Source: RPQJ01 sp044226195 (GTDB taxonomy: Bacteria; Pseudomonadota; Gammaproteobacteria; Steroidobacterales; Steroidobacteraceae). From it: a stretch of 64,000 bases of DNA. Below the pieces are notes generated by a model. That model was given only the letters and a program-made list of their open reading frames with translations, was not told the origin of the DNA and did no database searches. A program made the translations under genes and the position numbers. Positions 17,527 through 24,871 of the stretch are shown one piece after another; within the stretch, counting starts at the first letter, position 1; every line of letters begins with the position of its first letter. The stretch spans positions 124,001 to 188,000 of the forward strand of contig JBGAHO010000001.1 of the NCBI GenBank assembly GCA_044226195.1, read 5' to 3'.

Positions 17527-18261
17527 TCAGAGCACCATGAACATGGCGAGCAGGGGCACCGTGTAGACGAAGTCCTTGAGACCGGACCTCGCCCCGGAAT
17601 AGTCCACGACCACGATGTCGTTGCCGAGCACTTCGGGATCGATCAGCCGGCCGGCGCGAATTTCGCGGATGTCGAAGGCCGCCGCATAGCGCTTCTCGCC
17701 GATGTTGCGGTAGATGACGATGCCACGCGGGTTGGCCAGTTCGTCGAGGCCGTTGGAGAGCGCGATCAGTTGCAGGAGCGAAGTCCGGCCCGTCAGGGAG
17801 TAGATGCCGGGCTTGCGTACCGCACCCTCCACCGTGACGCGCTGGCTCATGTACTCCTTCACGAACACCGTGACCTGCGGGTTCTCGAGGTAGCCGTTCG
17901 ACCAGCGCCCGGCGAGTTCCTGCTCGAGTTCACTGGTGGTCTTGCCCGTGACATGGACCCGGCCCACGAGCGGCACGGAGATGTCGCCGTCCTCGCTGAC
18001 CCGCACCGGCTTCGACAGGTCGGGCACGCCGAAAACCTGGATGTCGAGCACGTCCAGCGGGCCGAGGCGGTAGTCGGTCGGTCCGACCACCGGAACGGCC
18101 GGCAACGCGCCCGCCAGCACCTGCTTGGGCGGCGTTTTGTTCGACTGCTCGACGGTCGCGTCGTCGATGCGCGCACTCAGGCAGCCGCCAAGCAATGCGG
18201 CCACCGCCAGCAGTGCCGCCAGTCGCACGACTCGATTCAGGCTGGTCCTCAATTCATGCAC
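17527..18261 (-). CDS. Polysaccharide export outer-membrane lipoprotein (Wza-like)
   Basis: The 244-residue protein has a lipobox in AALLGGCLSARID, so it is an exported lipoprotein. A Poly_export domain follows (YRLGPLDVLDIQVFGVPDLS), then SLBB-type domains (VTVEGAVRKPGIYSLTGRTS). It forms the export channel for the polymer, coupled to the Wzc-like kinase encoded immediately after it. The annotated start is GTG at 18261, overlapping the phosphatase gene by 8 bp. A TTG at 18252 has a better-placed AGGAG 8 bp upstream and is an equally good start. It is shorter than E. coli Wza and lacks an obvious C-terminal membrane helix beyond the hydrophobic end. Confidence 0.9.
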   Translation of the reverse strand: MHELRTSLNRVVRLAALLAVAALLGGCLSARIDDATVEQSNKTPPKQVLAGALPAVPVVGPTDYRLGPLDVLDIQVFGVPDLSKPVRVSEDGDISVPLVGRVHVTGKTTSELEQELAGRWSNGYLENPQVTVFVKEYMSQRVTVEGAVRKPGIYSLTGRTSLLQLIALSNGLDELANPRGIVIYRNIGEKRYAAAFDIREIRAGRLIDPEVLGNDIVVVDYSGARSGLKDFVYTVPLLAMFMVL

Positions 18262-18745
18262 TCCTGTTCGCCATGGAGCGACCGCCGATGCGGTTCATCC
18301 AGGACTGGATCGAACGCTCGATCCGGTCGAGACACTCCTCGTATTCCGCGCGCGCCGCGCCGTACGGATCGCTGATCGCGCCGACGCCCCAGCGCCCGAG
18401 CAGGTGCACCCGGCCGGCGAGCGTGGGCACCGTCGCCATGATGCGCCGCTGGTGCTCGGGCTCCATCACCAGCACCAGTTCGTGCCGGGCCGCTTCCGCG
18501 GCATTGAAGCGCATCGAGCGGTGGTTGGTCAGATCGATCCCCCGCTGCGCCATCAGTTCCACGCAGGCATCGTCGGCGGGCCGACCCGGCGTCGCCTCGA
18601 TCCCGGCCGAGGCGACCGGCATGAGCCGGCCCAGCCGGGTGGCCGCGTCCCGCCACAGGACCTCCGCCATCGGGCTGCGGCAGATGTTCGCCGTGCACAC
18701 GAGCAGGGTGCTCGCGGACGCCGCGCCTGGCGCGTTGGCCGCCAC
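18254..18745 (-). CDS. Low-molecular-weight protein tyrosine phosphatase
   Basis: The 163-residue protein has the P-loop signature C17-TANIC-R23-S just after the first strand (LLVCTANICRSPMAE) and the catalytic aspartate loop SDPYG near residue 128. It should dephosphorylate the tyrosine tail of the neighbouring Wzc-like kinase, the standard Wzb role. The start is a GTG at 18745, immediately after the stop of the RfaH-like gene. The length is normal for the family. Confidence 0.92.
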   Translation of the reverse strand: MAANAPGAASASTLLVCTANICRSPMAEVLWRDAATRLGRLMPVASAGIEATPGRPADDACVELMAQRGIDLTNHRSMRFNAAEAARHELVLVMEPEHQRRIMATVPTLAGRVHLLGRWGVGAISDPYGAARAEYEECLDRIERSIQSWMNRIGGRSMANRSA

Positions 18746-18746
18746 G

Positions 18747-19274
18747 TCAGCAGCGCCCCGCCACCACGACCCGCGGCGAAGTCGGCACGAGGTACCCGCG
18801 CGGCAGGGTGACTTCCGTCAGCCGCCCGAGCACCTCGAGAAGGACACGGGCGCGCTCGGTGCCGCTCGACGCCTGGAACACCGCCTCGAAGCCTTCGAAC
18901 GGGCCCGCAATGACCGTCAACCGGTCGCCAGGAGCCAGCCGGGCATCGGCAAGCACGTGCAGCCCCGCCGCGTCTTCCCGCGCCCGCAGCCTGTCGATCA
19001 GCAGGGCCGGTGCTTCCGCGTACCGCGCACCGAAGCGCGGCACCGCACTGACGCCGCGGGTGGAACTCACCGGGGCGAGCGCCTGTTCACCGACCTCGAC
19101 GGACACGAAGAGATACCGGGGAAACAACGGCTCGACCACGTCGGCCCAGCGCGAACGCCGCAACCGGGGCAGGCGAAGACGCGGAAAGTAGACGGGATAC
19201 CCCTGGCGCTCGAGTTGGGCCTGTGCCACGGCTTCCTGCCGCGGCTTGGTGTGCACGACGAACCAGGTGCTCAT
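18747..19274 (-). CDS. NusG-family transcription antiterminator, RfaH-like
   Basis: The 175-residue protein has the NGN domain opening (STWFVVHTKPRQEAVAQAQLERQGYPVYFP) and PLFPRYLFVSVE, with a KOW-like C-terminus (LAPGDRLTVIAGPFEGFEAVF). RfaH-type paralogues of NusG promote transcription through long polysaccharide operons. Its place as the first gene of a long EPS operon fits that. The ATG at 19274 has AAGGGA just upstream; the longer frame adds 15 codons without a better site. I found no clear ops-like element nearby. Confidence 0.88.
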   Translation of the reverse strand: MSTWFVVHTKPRQEAVAQAQLERQGYPVYFPRLRLPRLRRSRWADVVEPLFPRYLFVSVEVGEQALAPVSSTRGVSAVPRFGARYAEAPALLIDRLRAREDAAGLHVLADARLAPGDRLTVIAGPFEGFEAVFQASSGTERARVLLEVLGRLTEVTLPRGYLVPTSPRVVVAGRC

Positions 19275-19326
19275 CCGTCCCTTCGCGCCTCCCAGGCCGC
19301 AGCTTGCGCAAAACGCCAAGAGTGCG

Positions 19327-19347
19327 TCAAAGATCTTGAGAAATCAA
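19327..19347. promoter_or_regulatory. Alternating TCAA/TTGA half-sites upstream of the EPS operon
   Basis: Three half-sites in alternating orientation lie 53-73 bp before the RfaH-like start: TCAA (19327-19330), TTGA (19336-19339) and TCAA (19344-19347). The same half-site forms the core of the palindrome before the MarR-type EPS regulator, though the spacing differs (5 and 4 bp here, 3 bp there). This 130-bp region should hold the operon promoter, but I cannot place -35/-10 boxes with confidence. Confidence 0.25.
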
Positions 19348-19404
19348 CCAAATACGAAAGCTTCCGAGACTCGGAGAGAACCGCACGACCGTCCGTGGAG
19401 AGCC

Positions 19405-19719
19405 TCAGCGGCCCGGGCCGCCCCGCGCCTGCACGTCGATGTAGACGAACATGCCGCACCTTGGGCAGTGCGTCGCGTCGGAGGGCTCGGCCTCGAACCA
19501 GCGCCGACCGCACTGGCAGCGGACCTGCAGGATCCAGGTGCCGACCGCGCGACCAACCCGATGCTCGATGACCTCCATGCCGGCCGGCATGCGGGTAATG
19601 CCCGGCACGTCGTCGCCGTCGTCACGTGCGTCGGATGGGTCGCTGTCGAGTTCGACGCCCAGCGGGCCGAACAGCAACGCGGGGTCGATGAAATTCTCGT
19701 GGGGTTCACGGGCAGACAT
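19405..19719 (-). CDS. Small zinc-ribbon protein, function unknown
   Basis: The 104-residue protein has an acidic N-terminal half (ELDSDPSDARDDGDD) and a C-terminal zinc ribbon with paired cysteines, CQCGRRWFEAEPSDATHCPRCG. The ATG at 19719 is preceded by a GAGGG-like site; the in-frame sequence further upstream overlaps the kinase gene and is not protein-like. It lies 52 bp after the histidine kinase on the same strand and 130 bp before the EPS operon. I do not recognise the family. Confidence 0.65.
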   Translation of the reverse strand: MSAREPHENFIDPALLFGPLGVELDSDPSDARDDGDDVPGITRMPAGMEVIEHRVGRAVGTWILQVRCQCGRRWFEAEPSDATHCPRCGMFVYIDVQARGGPGR

Positions 19720-19771
19720 GACGTTCCCTCGGGTCGCCTCGGGGTCATCGTCCGCCGCCCGGCGGGGGACG

Positions 19772-21967
19772 TCAAGCCGGCTCGCTCTGCCCGTCCGCCG
19801 GCCTCGTCTCCCGGGAACCGGTCGCGGCCGCCGGGACGGTGAACCAGAACCGGCTGCCCTGCCCCACGGCGCTGTCGGCGCCAATCTGCCCGCCCATGGC
19901 CTCGACGATCCGCCGGCTGATGGCCAGGCCGAGCCCGGTGCCCGGGCGAACCCCGGCGCTGCTCCCGCGGACCCTTGCGAACGGCTGGAAGAGCTGGCTC
20001 AGCTGGTCCGGCGCGATGCCGATGCCGGTGTCCTGGACTTCGATCCGGACGTCACCGGAGATGCGGCGCGCCGAGACAGATACATGGCCGGCATCGGTGA
20101 ACTTGACGGCGTTCGACAGCAGGTTGCGCATGACCTGTGAGAAACGGCGCCGGTCGACGAGCACCTCGAGAAGCTCGTCGCACTGCACCGCACGCAGCTC
20201 GATGCCCCGCTCGGCGGCCTGCACCTGCAGCGACTCGCACTGCTCCGCGAGCAGGGGCCGCAACCACTGCGGGCCGAGTTCCACCTTGAGGTTGCCCGCC
20301 TCGATGCTGGTGAGGTCGAGGATCTCCGTGACGAGGTCGAGCAGTTGCTGGCCGGAGCGATGGATGATGTCGAGCGGATGCGCCTGCTGCTCCGACACCG
20401 TGCCGAGCACGCCGTCGCGGATCAGCGAACTGAACCCGATGATGGCGTTCAGCGGCGTGCGCAACTCGTGGCTGACCGTCGCGAGGAAGGCGTTCTTGGT
20501 GCGACTGGCGTTCTCCGCCGCGTCACGCGCCTGGATCAGCTCGGCCTCGGCGGCCTTGCGCGCAGTGATGTCGTAGAAGAAGGAGATGAGCCACTCCCGT
20601 GTCGCGGAGCCCGTGACGTAGGCAGTCACCTCGGCCGGGTAGCAGGACCCGTCCTTGCGCCGGTGCGCGGTCTGGAACGTCAATCCGTTCGGCGACGCGC
20701 GGATGGCAGCGATCATCGCGTGGTACTGCTCCGGCGGATGCTCGGGGTTGAGATCGGAGATGGTCATCCGCTGCATCTCGTCGGTCGAGTAGCCGAACTG
20801 GCGGCTGCACTCCTGGTTGACGTGCACGAAGCGTCCCGTCGCCGGGTCGTTCCACGCAATGCCGACGCCCGCGCGTTCCATGGCGAACAGTGTGAGCGCG
20901 AGCCGCGCTGTGGTCTCGTCGAGCGCCGTCGTGCGTTCGTGCAGCAGGCGTTCGAGCTCCGCGCGATAGCGCTCGAGTTCGGCCTCGTGATGCTTGCGCA
21001 GCGTGACGTCGCGATGGACGCCGATCAGTCGCAACGGCTGTCCGTCGGGGCTCCATTCGACCACCTCGGCGACGGAGGTGACCCAGAGCCACTCGCCCGA
21101 CTTCTGCTGGCGGCGATACGTCGCCTCCGAGACGCCCGGCCGGCGGATGCCCTCCTGGAACACCTTGCGGACCAGCGGCTGGTCGTCCGGGTGCACGTTC
21201 GCGAACCAGTAATCGAAGCTGGTCTGGAACTGGCCGGGGTCCTGGCCGAGCAGGCGCACGTACTCGGGCGACACGACGACCGCGCCCGTCGGGATGTGCA
21301 GTTCGAACCAGCCGGCCGAACCGATGTTGAGCGCGAGCCGCAGCCGCTCCTCGCTCGCGGCGAGTTCGGCGGTGCGAGCGGTGACGCGATCCTCCAGCTC
21401 CTTGTTGAGGCGCTGCAGCTCGGCGTTCGCACGCTGGTGGCGCAGGCGCTGCAGGCCGCCCTCGGCGAGCGTCGCCGCGAGGCGCGCGTACATCTGCGTC
21501 AATTCCTCGGCGCGTTCACGTCCGAAGACCGGCACCTGCCGGATCGCGTCGAGGTATTCGGCTTCGTCGAAACCGAACTCGCGGGCCTGGCGCCGGAAGT
21601 GCTCCAGGTCGGGAGGCGCGGTGAAGAACTGGCCGGTCAGGACCGTGGCGACGACGTGGCCGTCGACCTCGATCGGCGCGATCGCATCGAGCAGGCCGTT
21701 GGCGCAGGTGTAGGTCGCTCCCGCCCGCCCCTGCACCAGCAGACGCATGTGCGACGTGTCGCTCTCGATGCACCGTTGGCAGCTCTCGGTCTGCTGGCGA
21801 TGGAATCGCGTGCACGCATCGACCCAGCCCGCGCGCGCGAGGATGCTGCCGTCCGGAGCGAACACCGCGTTGGCGGTGCCGAGCGCCCGGCTGAAGCTCT
21901 CCATCAGCGACTGCAGCTTGGCGAGGTCGACGAGCTCGGCGTAGGTCGGCGGGGACGCGGGATCCAT
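19772..21967 (-). CDS. PocR/PAS hybrid-input sensor histidine kinase
   Basis: The 731-residue cytoplasmic protein has no membrane span. A PocR-type sensory domain covers about residues 10-175, with the cysteine pattern CTRFHRQQTESCQRC. A coiled coil and two PAS/PAC domains follow (about 225-345 and 370-490). HisKA has the phospho-acceptor H500 in SHELRTPLN, and HATPase_c has N-box NLLSNAVKF, DTGIGIAPDQ and GTGLGLAIS. It probably senses a small molecule and phosphorylates a response regulator that is not in this window. The start ATG at 21967 precedes MDPASPPTYAEL. It is divergent from the pilin gene. Confidence 0.9.
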   Translation of the reverse strand: MDPASPPTYAELVDLAKLQSLMESFSRALGTANAVFAPDGSILARAGWVDACTRFHRQQTESCQRCIESDTSHMRLLVQGRAGATYTCANGLLDAIAPIEVDGHVVATVLTGQFFTAPPDLEHFRRQAREFGFDEAEYLDAIRQVPVFGRERAEELTQMYARLAATLAEGGLQRLRHQRANAELQRLNKELEDRVTARTAELAASEERLRLALNIGSAGWFELHIPTGAVVVSPEYVRLLGQDPGQFQTSFDYWFANVHPDDQPLVRKVFQEGIRRPGVSEATYRRQQKSGEWLWVTSVAEVVEWSPDGQPLRLIGVHRDVTLRKHHEAELERYRAELERLLHERTTALDETTARLALTLFAMERAGVGIAWNDPATGRFVHVNQECSRQFGYSTDEMQRMTISDLNPEHPPEQYHAMIAAIRASPNGLTFQTAHRRKDGSCYPAEVTAYVTGSATREWLISFFYDITARKAAEAELIQARDAAENASRTKNAFLATVSHELRTPLNAIIGFSSLIRDGVLGTVSEQQAHPLDIIHRSGQQLLDLVTEILDLTSIEAGNLKVELGPQWLRPLLAEQCESLQVQAAERGIELRAVQCDELLEVLVDRRRFSQVMRNLLSNAVKFTDAGHVSVSARRISGDVRIEVQDTGIGIAPDQLSQLFQPFARVRGSSAGVRPGTGLGLAISRRIVEAMGGQIGADSAVGQGSRFWFTVPAAATGSRETRPADGQSEPA

Positions 21968-22193
21968 CGGGCGAGACTCTAGACAGAATGTTTCAGACTG
22001 CACAATTCGGTGCTTTCCACGGCGCCGGTCCCGGCCGATTCCGCGACGCAGTGACCGATTTTCCCGGCCATTGTGGGTTACGCGACGGTCCGCGGGCGCA
22101 TGGTCCCGTTCAGTGCGGGTGGGATTGCGCTCGCCCGGACCCGGGGTCCACCGGAACAATGGCGCATCGGAAACCAAGCGGGAACTTGCAGCG

Positions 22194-22694
22194 ATGAAAG
22201 GTGCGCAACAGGCCGGCTTCACCCTGGTCGAGGTGATGATCGTCACGGCGATCATCGGGGTGCTCGCCACCGTGGCCGTCCCCTTCTACCGCGACTACGT
22301 CGTGCGGACGCAGGTGAGCGAGGGCCTGACGATGGCCGCCGTGAGTGCGGACGCCGTGACCCAGACGTTCATGGCAGACGGTCGCTGGCCGACGGACAAT
22401 GCCGCGGCCGGCATTGCGGAACCCGACGACCTCGACAGTCTCTATGTCGAGAGCGTCGCCGTCGTCGACGGTTCGCTGCTGGTGACCTTCGGACGCCAGG
22501 CCAATGCGGCGATCCAGGGACGCACGCTCGAACTCGACCCGGAACTCGACAATGCAGGCGACGTCACGTGGAACTGTGGCGATGCCCCACCTCCGGCGCA
22601 GCAAGTCGCCCGCGCGATGAGCGCTGCCGCCGACGTCGTCGACAGCACGCAGGCGATCGAAGCCAAGTACCTGCCGGACGCCTGCCGCTCCTGA
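22194..22694 (+). CDS. Type IV pilin (PilA-like major/minor pilin)
   Basis: The 166-residue prepilin has a short leader cleaved at G8/F9 (AQQAG-FTLVEVMIVTAIIGV), the conserved Glu at mature position 5, and the long N-terminal alpha helix. A C-terminal disulphide loop is formed by VTWNCGD and the last cysteine in LPDACRS, as in group A pilins. The ATG at 22194 gives a normal leader; the longer frame from 22071 would put 41 extra residues before it. No other pilus assembly genes are in the window. A weak GG-N10-GC pattern upstream could be a sigma-54 site, but I do not call it. Confidence 0.88.
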   Translation: MKGAQQAGFTLVEVMIVTAIIGVLATVAVPFYRDYVVRTQVSEGLTMAAVSADAVTQTFMADGRWPTDNAAAGIAEPDDLDSLYVESVAVVDGSLLVTFGRQANAAIQGRTLELDPELDNAGDVTWNCGDAPPPAQQVARAMSAAADVVDSTQAIEAKYLPDACRS

Positions 22695-22837
22695 CGCGCC
22701 AGCACTCGCTGACGCACTGCAGCATCTAAAAATTCGCTGACGCCGAGGCTACCCTTCACGGGGTGGCAGCGGCGACGGCCTGTCCGTAAGATCCCCGGCC
22801 TACGCCCCGAGCGACGAGTGAGGTCCGCTCCGAACCC

Positions 22838-23314
22838 ATGGCCGAGACCGATCTCCAGCGCCAGGCCCAGGTCGACGAGATCCTGGCGACCCTCGAGGAG
22901 CAGCCGGGTGCGCTGCTGCCGATCCTCCATGCGGTCCAGGAAGCGCTCGGCTACGTTCCGCCGGACCAGGTCGGTCGCATCGCGCAGCGCCTGAACCTGT
23001 CGCGCGCCGACATCCACGGCGTGCTCAGCTTCTATCACTATTTCCGCCAGCACCCGCCGGGACGCCACGTGGTGCAGGTGTGCCGTGCCGAAGCCTGCCA
23101 GGCCGTGCATTGCGAGCGCACCGAGACACACGCGCGCCAGCGACTCGGCGTGGACTACGGCGAGACCACGGCGGACGGCGCGTTCTCGCTCGAGGCGGTC
23201 TACTGCCTCGGCAACTGCGCGGCCGGTCCCTCCATCATGGTCGACGACGAACTGTACGGTCGCGTCACGCCGGAGCGTCTCGACGCGGTCCTCGACGAGT
23301 GGCGCAAGCGCTGA
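22838..23314 (+). CDS. fdsG: NAD-dependent formate dehydrogenase gamma subunit
   Basis: The 158-residue NuoE/24-kDa-type protein carries a thioredoxin-like [2Fe-2S] domain with four cysteines: VCRAEACQ and YCLGNCAAGP. It relays electrons between the Mo-containing alpha subunit and the flavin-bearing beta subunit of the soluble FdsABG complex. It is the first gene of fdsGBAD, and its TGA overlaps the next ATG (TGATG). The 143 bp upstream should hold the promoter, but I see no convincing boxes. Confidence 0.93.
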   Translation: MAETDLQRQAQVDEILATLEEQPGALLPILHAVQEALGYVPPDQVGRIAQRLNLSRADIHGVLSFYHYFRQHPPGRHVVQVCRAEACQAVHCERTETHARQRLGVDYGETTADGAFSLEAVYCLGNCAAGPSIMVDDELYGRVTPERLDAVLDEWRKR

Positions 23315-24852
23315 TGGCCACGCAACTGTTCCTGTCCTGCGATGCCGCGGCGCTCGCACTCGGCGCCGACGCCACGGCCACGGCCCTGCATCAGGCCGCG
23401 GCCCGGCGCGGCCAGGCCCTGGACCTGCGACGCGTCGGATCCCGAGGCATGGTCTGGCTCGAGCCGCTGCTCGAGGTCGTCGACGAACGCGGCCAGCGCA
23501 TCGCGTACGGTCCGGTCACGGCGGACCGGGTGCCGGAACTGGTGACGGCCGGACTCTTCGAGGCGGCCGCACATCCGTTGCGACTCGGGCGGGTCGAGGA
23601 CCTGCCCTACTTCGCACGCCAGGAGCGCCTCACCTTCGCGCGCGTCGGCGTGATCGAACCGTGCAACCTCGACGCCTACGTCGCGCACGGCGGCTACGAG
23701 GGCTTGCGGCGCGCGCTGTCGCTCGACGGCGCCGCAGTAGTCAAGGAAGTGCTCGACTCCGGCCTGCGCGGGCGCGGCGGCGCGGCGTTTCCGACGGGCA
23801 TCAAGTGGCAGACGGTGCTCGCGCAGTCCGCGGACCGGAAGTACGTCGTCTGCAACGCGGACGAAGGCGACTCCGGCACCTTCTCCGATCGCATGCTCAT
23901 GGAAGGCGACCCGTTCACGCTCATCGAGGGCATGACGATCGCCGGCACGGCCGTGGGCGCCACGCTGGGCTATCTTTACGTCCGCTGCGAGTATCCGCAT
24001 GCGATCCGTACGCTGCGCCAGGCGATCGAAGTCGCCCGGCAGCACGGCTACCTCGGCCAAGATGTCTGCGGCAGCGGGCGCGCCTTCGACCTCGAGGTGC
24101 GCGTCGGCGCGGGCGCCTACATCTGCGGCGAGGAAACCTCGATGCTCGAAAGCATCGAGGGCAAGCGCGCCGAGGTGCGCTTCCGGCCGCCCCTGCCGGC
24201 GATCGAGGGCCTGTTCGGGCGACCCACGGTCATCAACAACGCCATCTCGCTCGCGTCCGTGCCGATCATCCTCGCGCGCGGCAGCGCCTATTACCGCGAT
24301 TACGGCATGGGCCGCTCGCGCGGCACGCTGCCGATCCAGCTGGCCGGCAACCTGCGCCACGGCGGACTCGTGGAGAAGGCGTTCGGCGTCACGCTTCGCG
24401 AGTTGCTGTACGACTACGGCGGCGGTTCGCTCTCGGGCCGTCCGTTGCGCGCGGTACAGGTCGGCGGCCCGCTCGGGGCGTACGTCCCGGCGTCCCAGTT
24501 CGACACGCCGCTCGATTACGAAGCCTTCACGGCCATCGGCGCGCTCGTCGGGCACGGCGGCATCGTGGCGTTCGACGACACGGTCGACATGGCGCGCATG
24601 GCGCGCTACGCGATGGAGTTCTGCGCGCTCGAGTCGTGCGGCAAGTGCACGCCCTGCCGCATCGGCTCGACGCGCGGCGTCGAAGTCATCGACCGGATCC
24701 TGCGCGGGCACGAACGGACCGCGAACCTCGCACAGCTCGAGCAGCTGTGCGAGACCATGCAGCATGGGTCGCTCTGCGGGCTCGGGGGCATGACCCCGTT
24801 CCCCGTGATGAGCGCGCTCCGGCACTTTCCGGGCGATTTCGCCCGCGACTGA
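23314..24852 (+). CDS. fdsB: NAD-dependent formate dehydrogenase beta subunit
   Basis: The 512-residue protein combines a short N-terminal thioredoxin-like region with a NuoF-type domain. It has the FMN/NADH-binding GLRGRGGAAFPTG and ADEGDSGTF, GAYICGEETSML, and a C-terminal [4Fe-4S] motif ESCGKCTPCRIG with a distal cysteine in GSLCGLGG. It transfers electrons from formate oxidation to NAD+. The ATG at 23314 is fixed by the one-base overlap with fdsG; the longer frame is out-of-frame fdsG sequence. Confidence 0.93.
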   Translation: MATQLFLSCDAAALALGADATATALHQAAARRGQALDLRRVGSRGMVWLEPLLEVVDERGQRIAYGPVTADRVPELVTAGLFEAAAHPLRLGRVEDLPYFARQERLTFARVGVIEPCNLDAYVAHGGYEGLRRALSLDGAAVVKEVLDSGLRGRGGAAFPTGIKWQTVLAQSADRKYVVCNADEGDSGTFSDRMLMEGDPFTLIEGMTIAGTAVGATLGYLYVRCEYPHAIRTLRQAIEVARQHGYLGQDVCGSGRAFDLEVRVGAGAYICGEETSMLESIEGKRAEVRFRPPLPAIEGLFGRPTVINNAISLASVPIILARGSAYYRDYGMGRSRGTLPIQLAGNLRHGGLVEKAFGVTLRELLYDYGGGSLSGRPLRAVQVGGPLGAYVPASQFDTPLDYEAFTAIGALVGHGGIVAFDDTVDMARMARYAMEFCALESCGKCTPCRIGSTRGVEVIDRILRGHERTANLAQLEQLCETMQHGSLCGLGGMTPFPVMSALRHFPGDFARD

Positions 24853-24871
24853 CCGGACGAGGGGGAGCACG

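Noticed and set aside
22130..22160. Sigma-54 promoter upstream of the pilin gene
   Set aside because: A GG-N10-GC pattern exists, but the -12 element lacks TTGC and the match is no better than chance in this GC-rich sequence.
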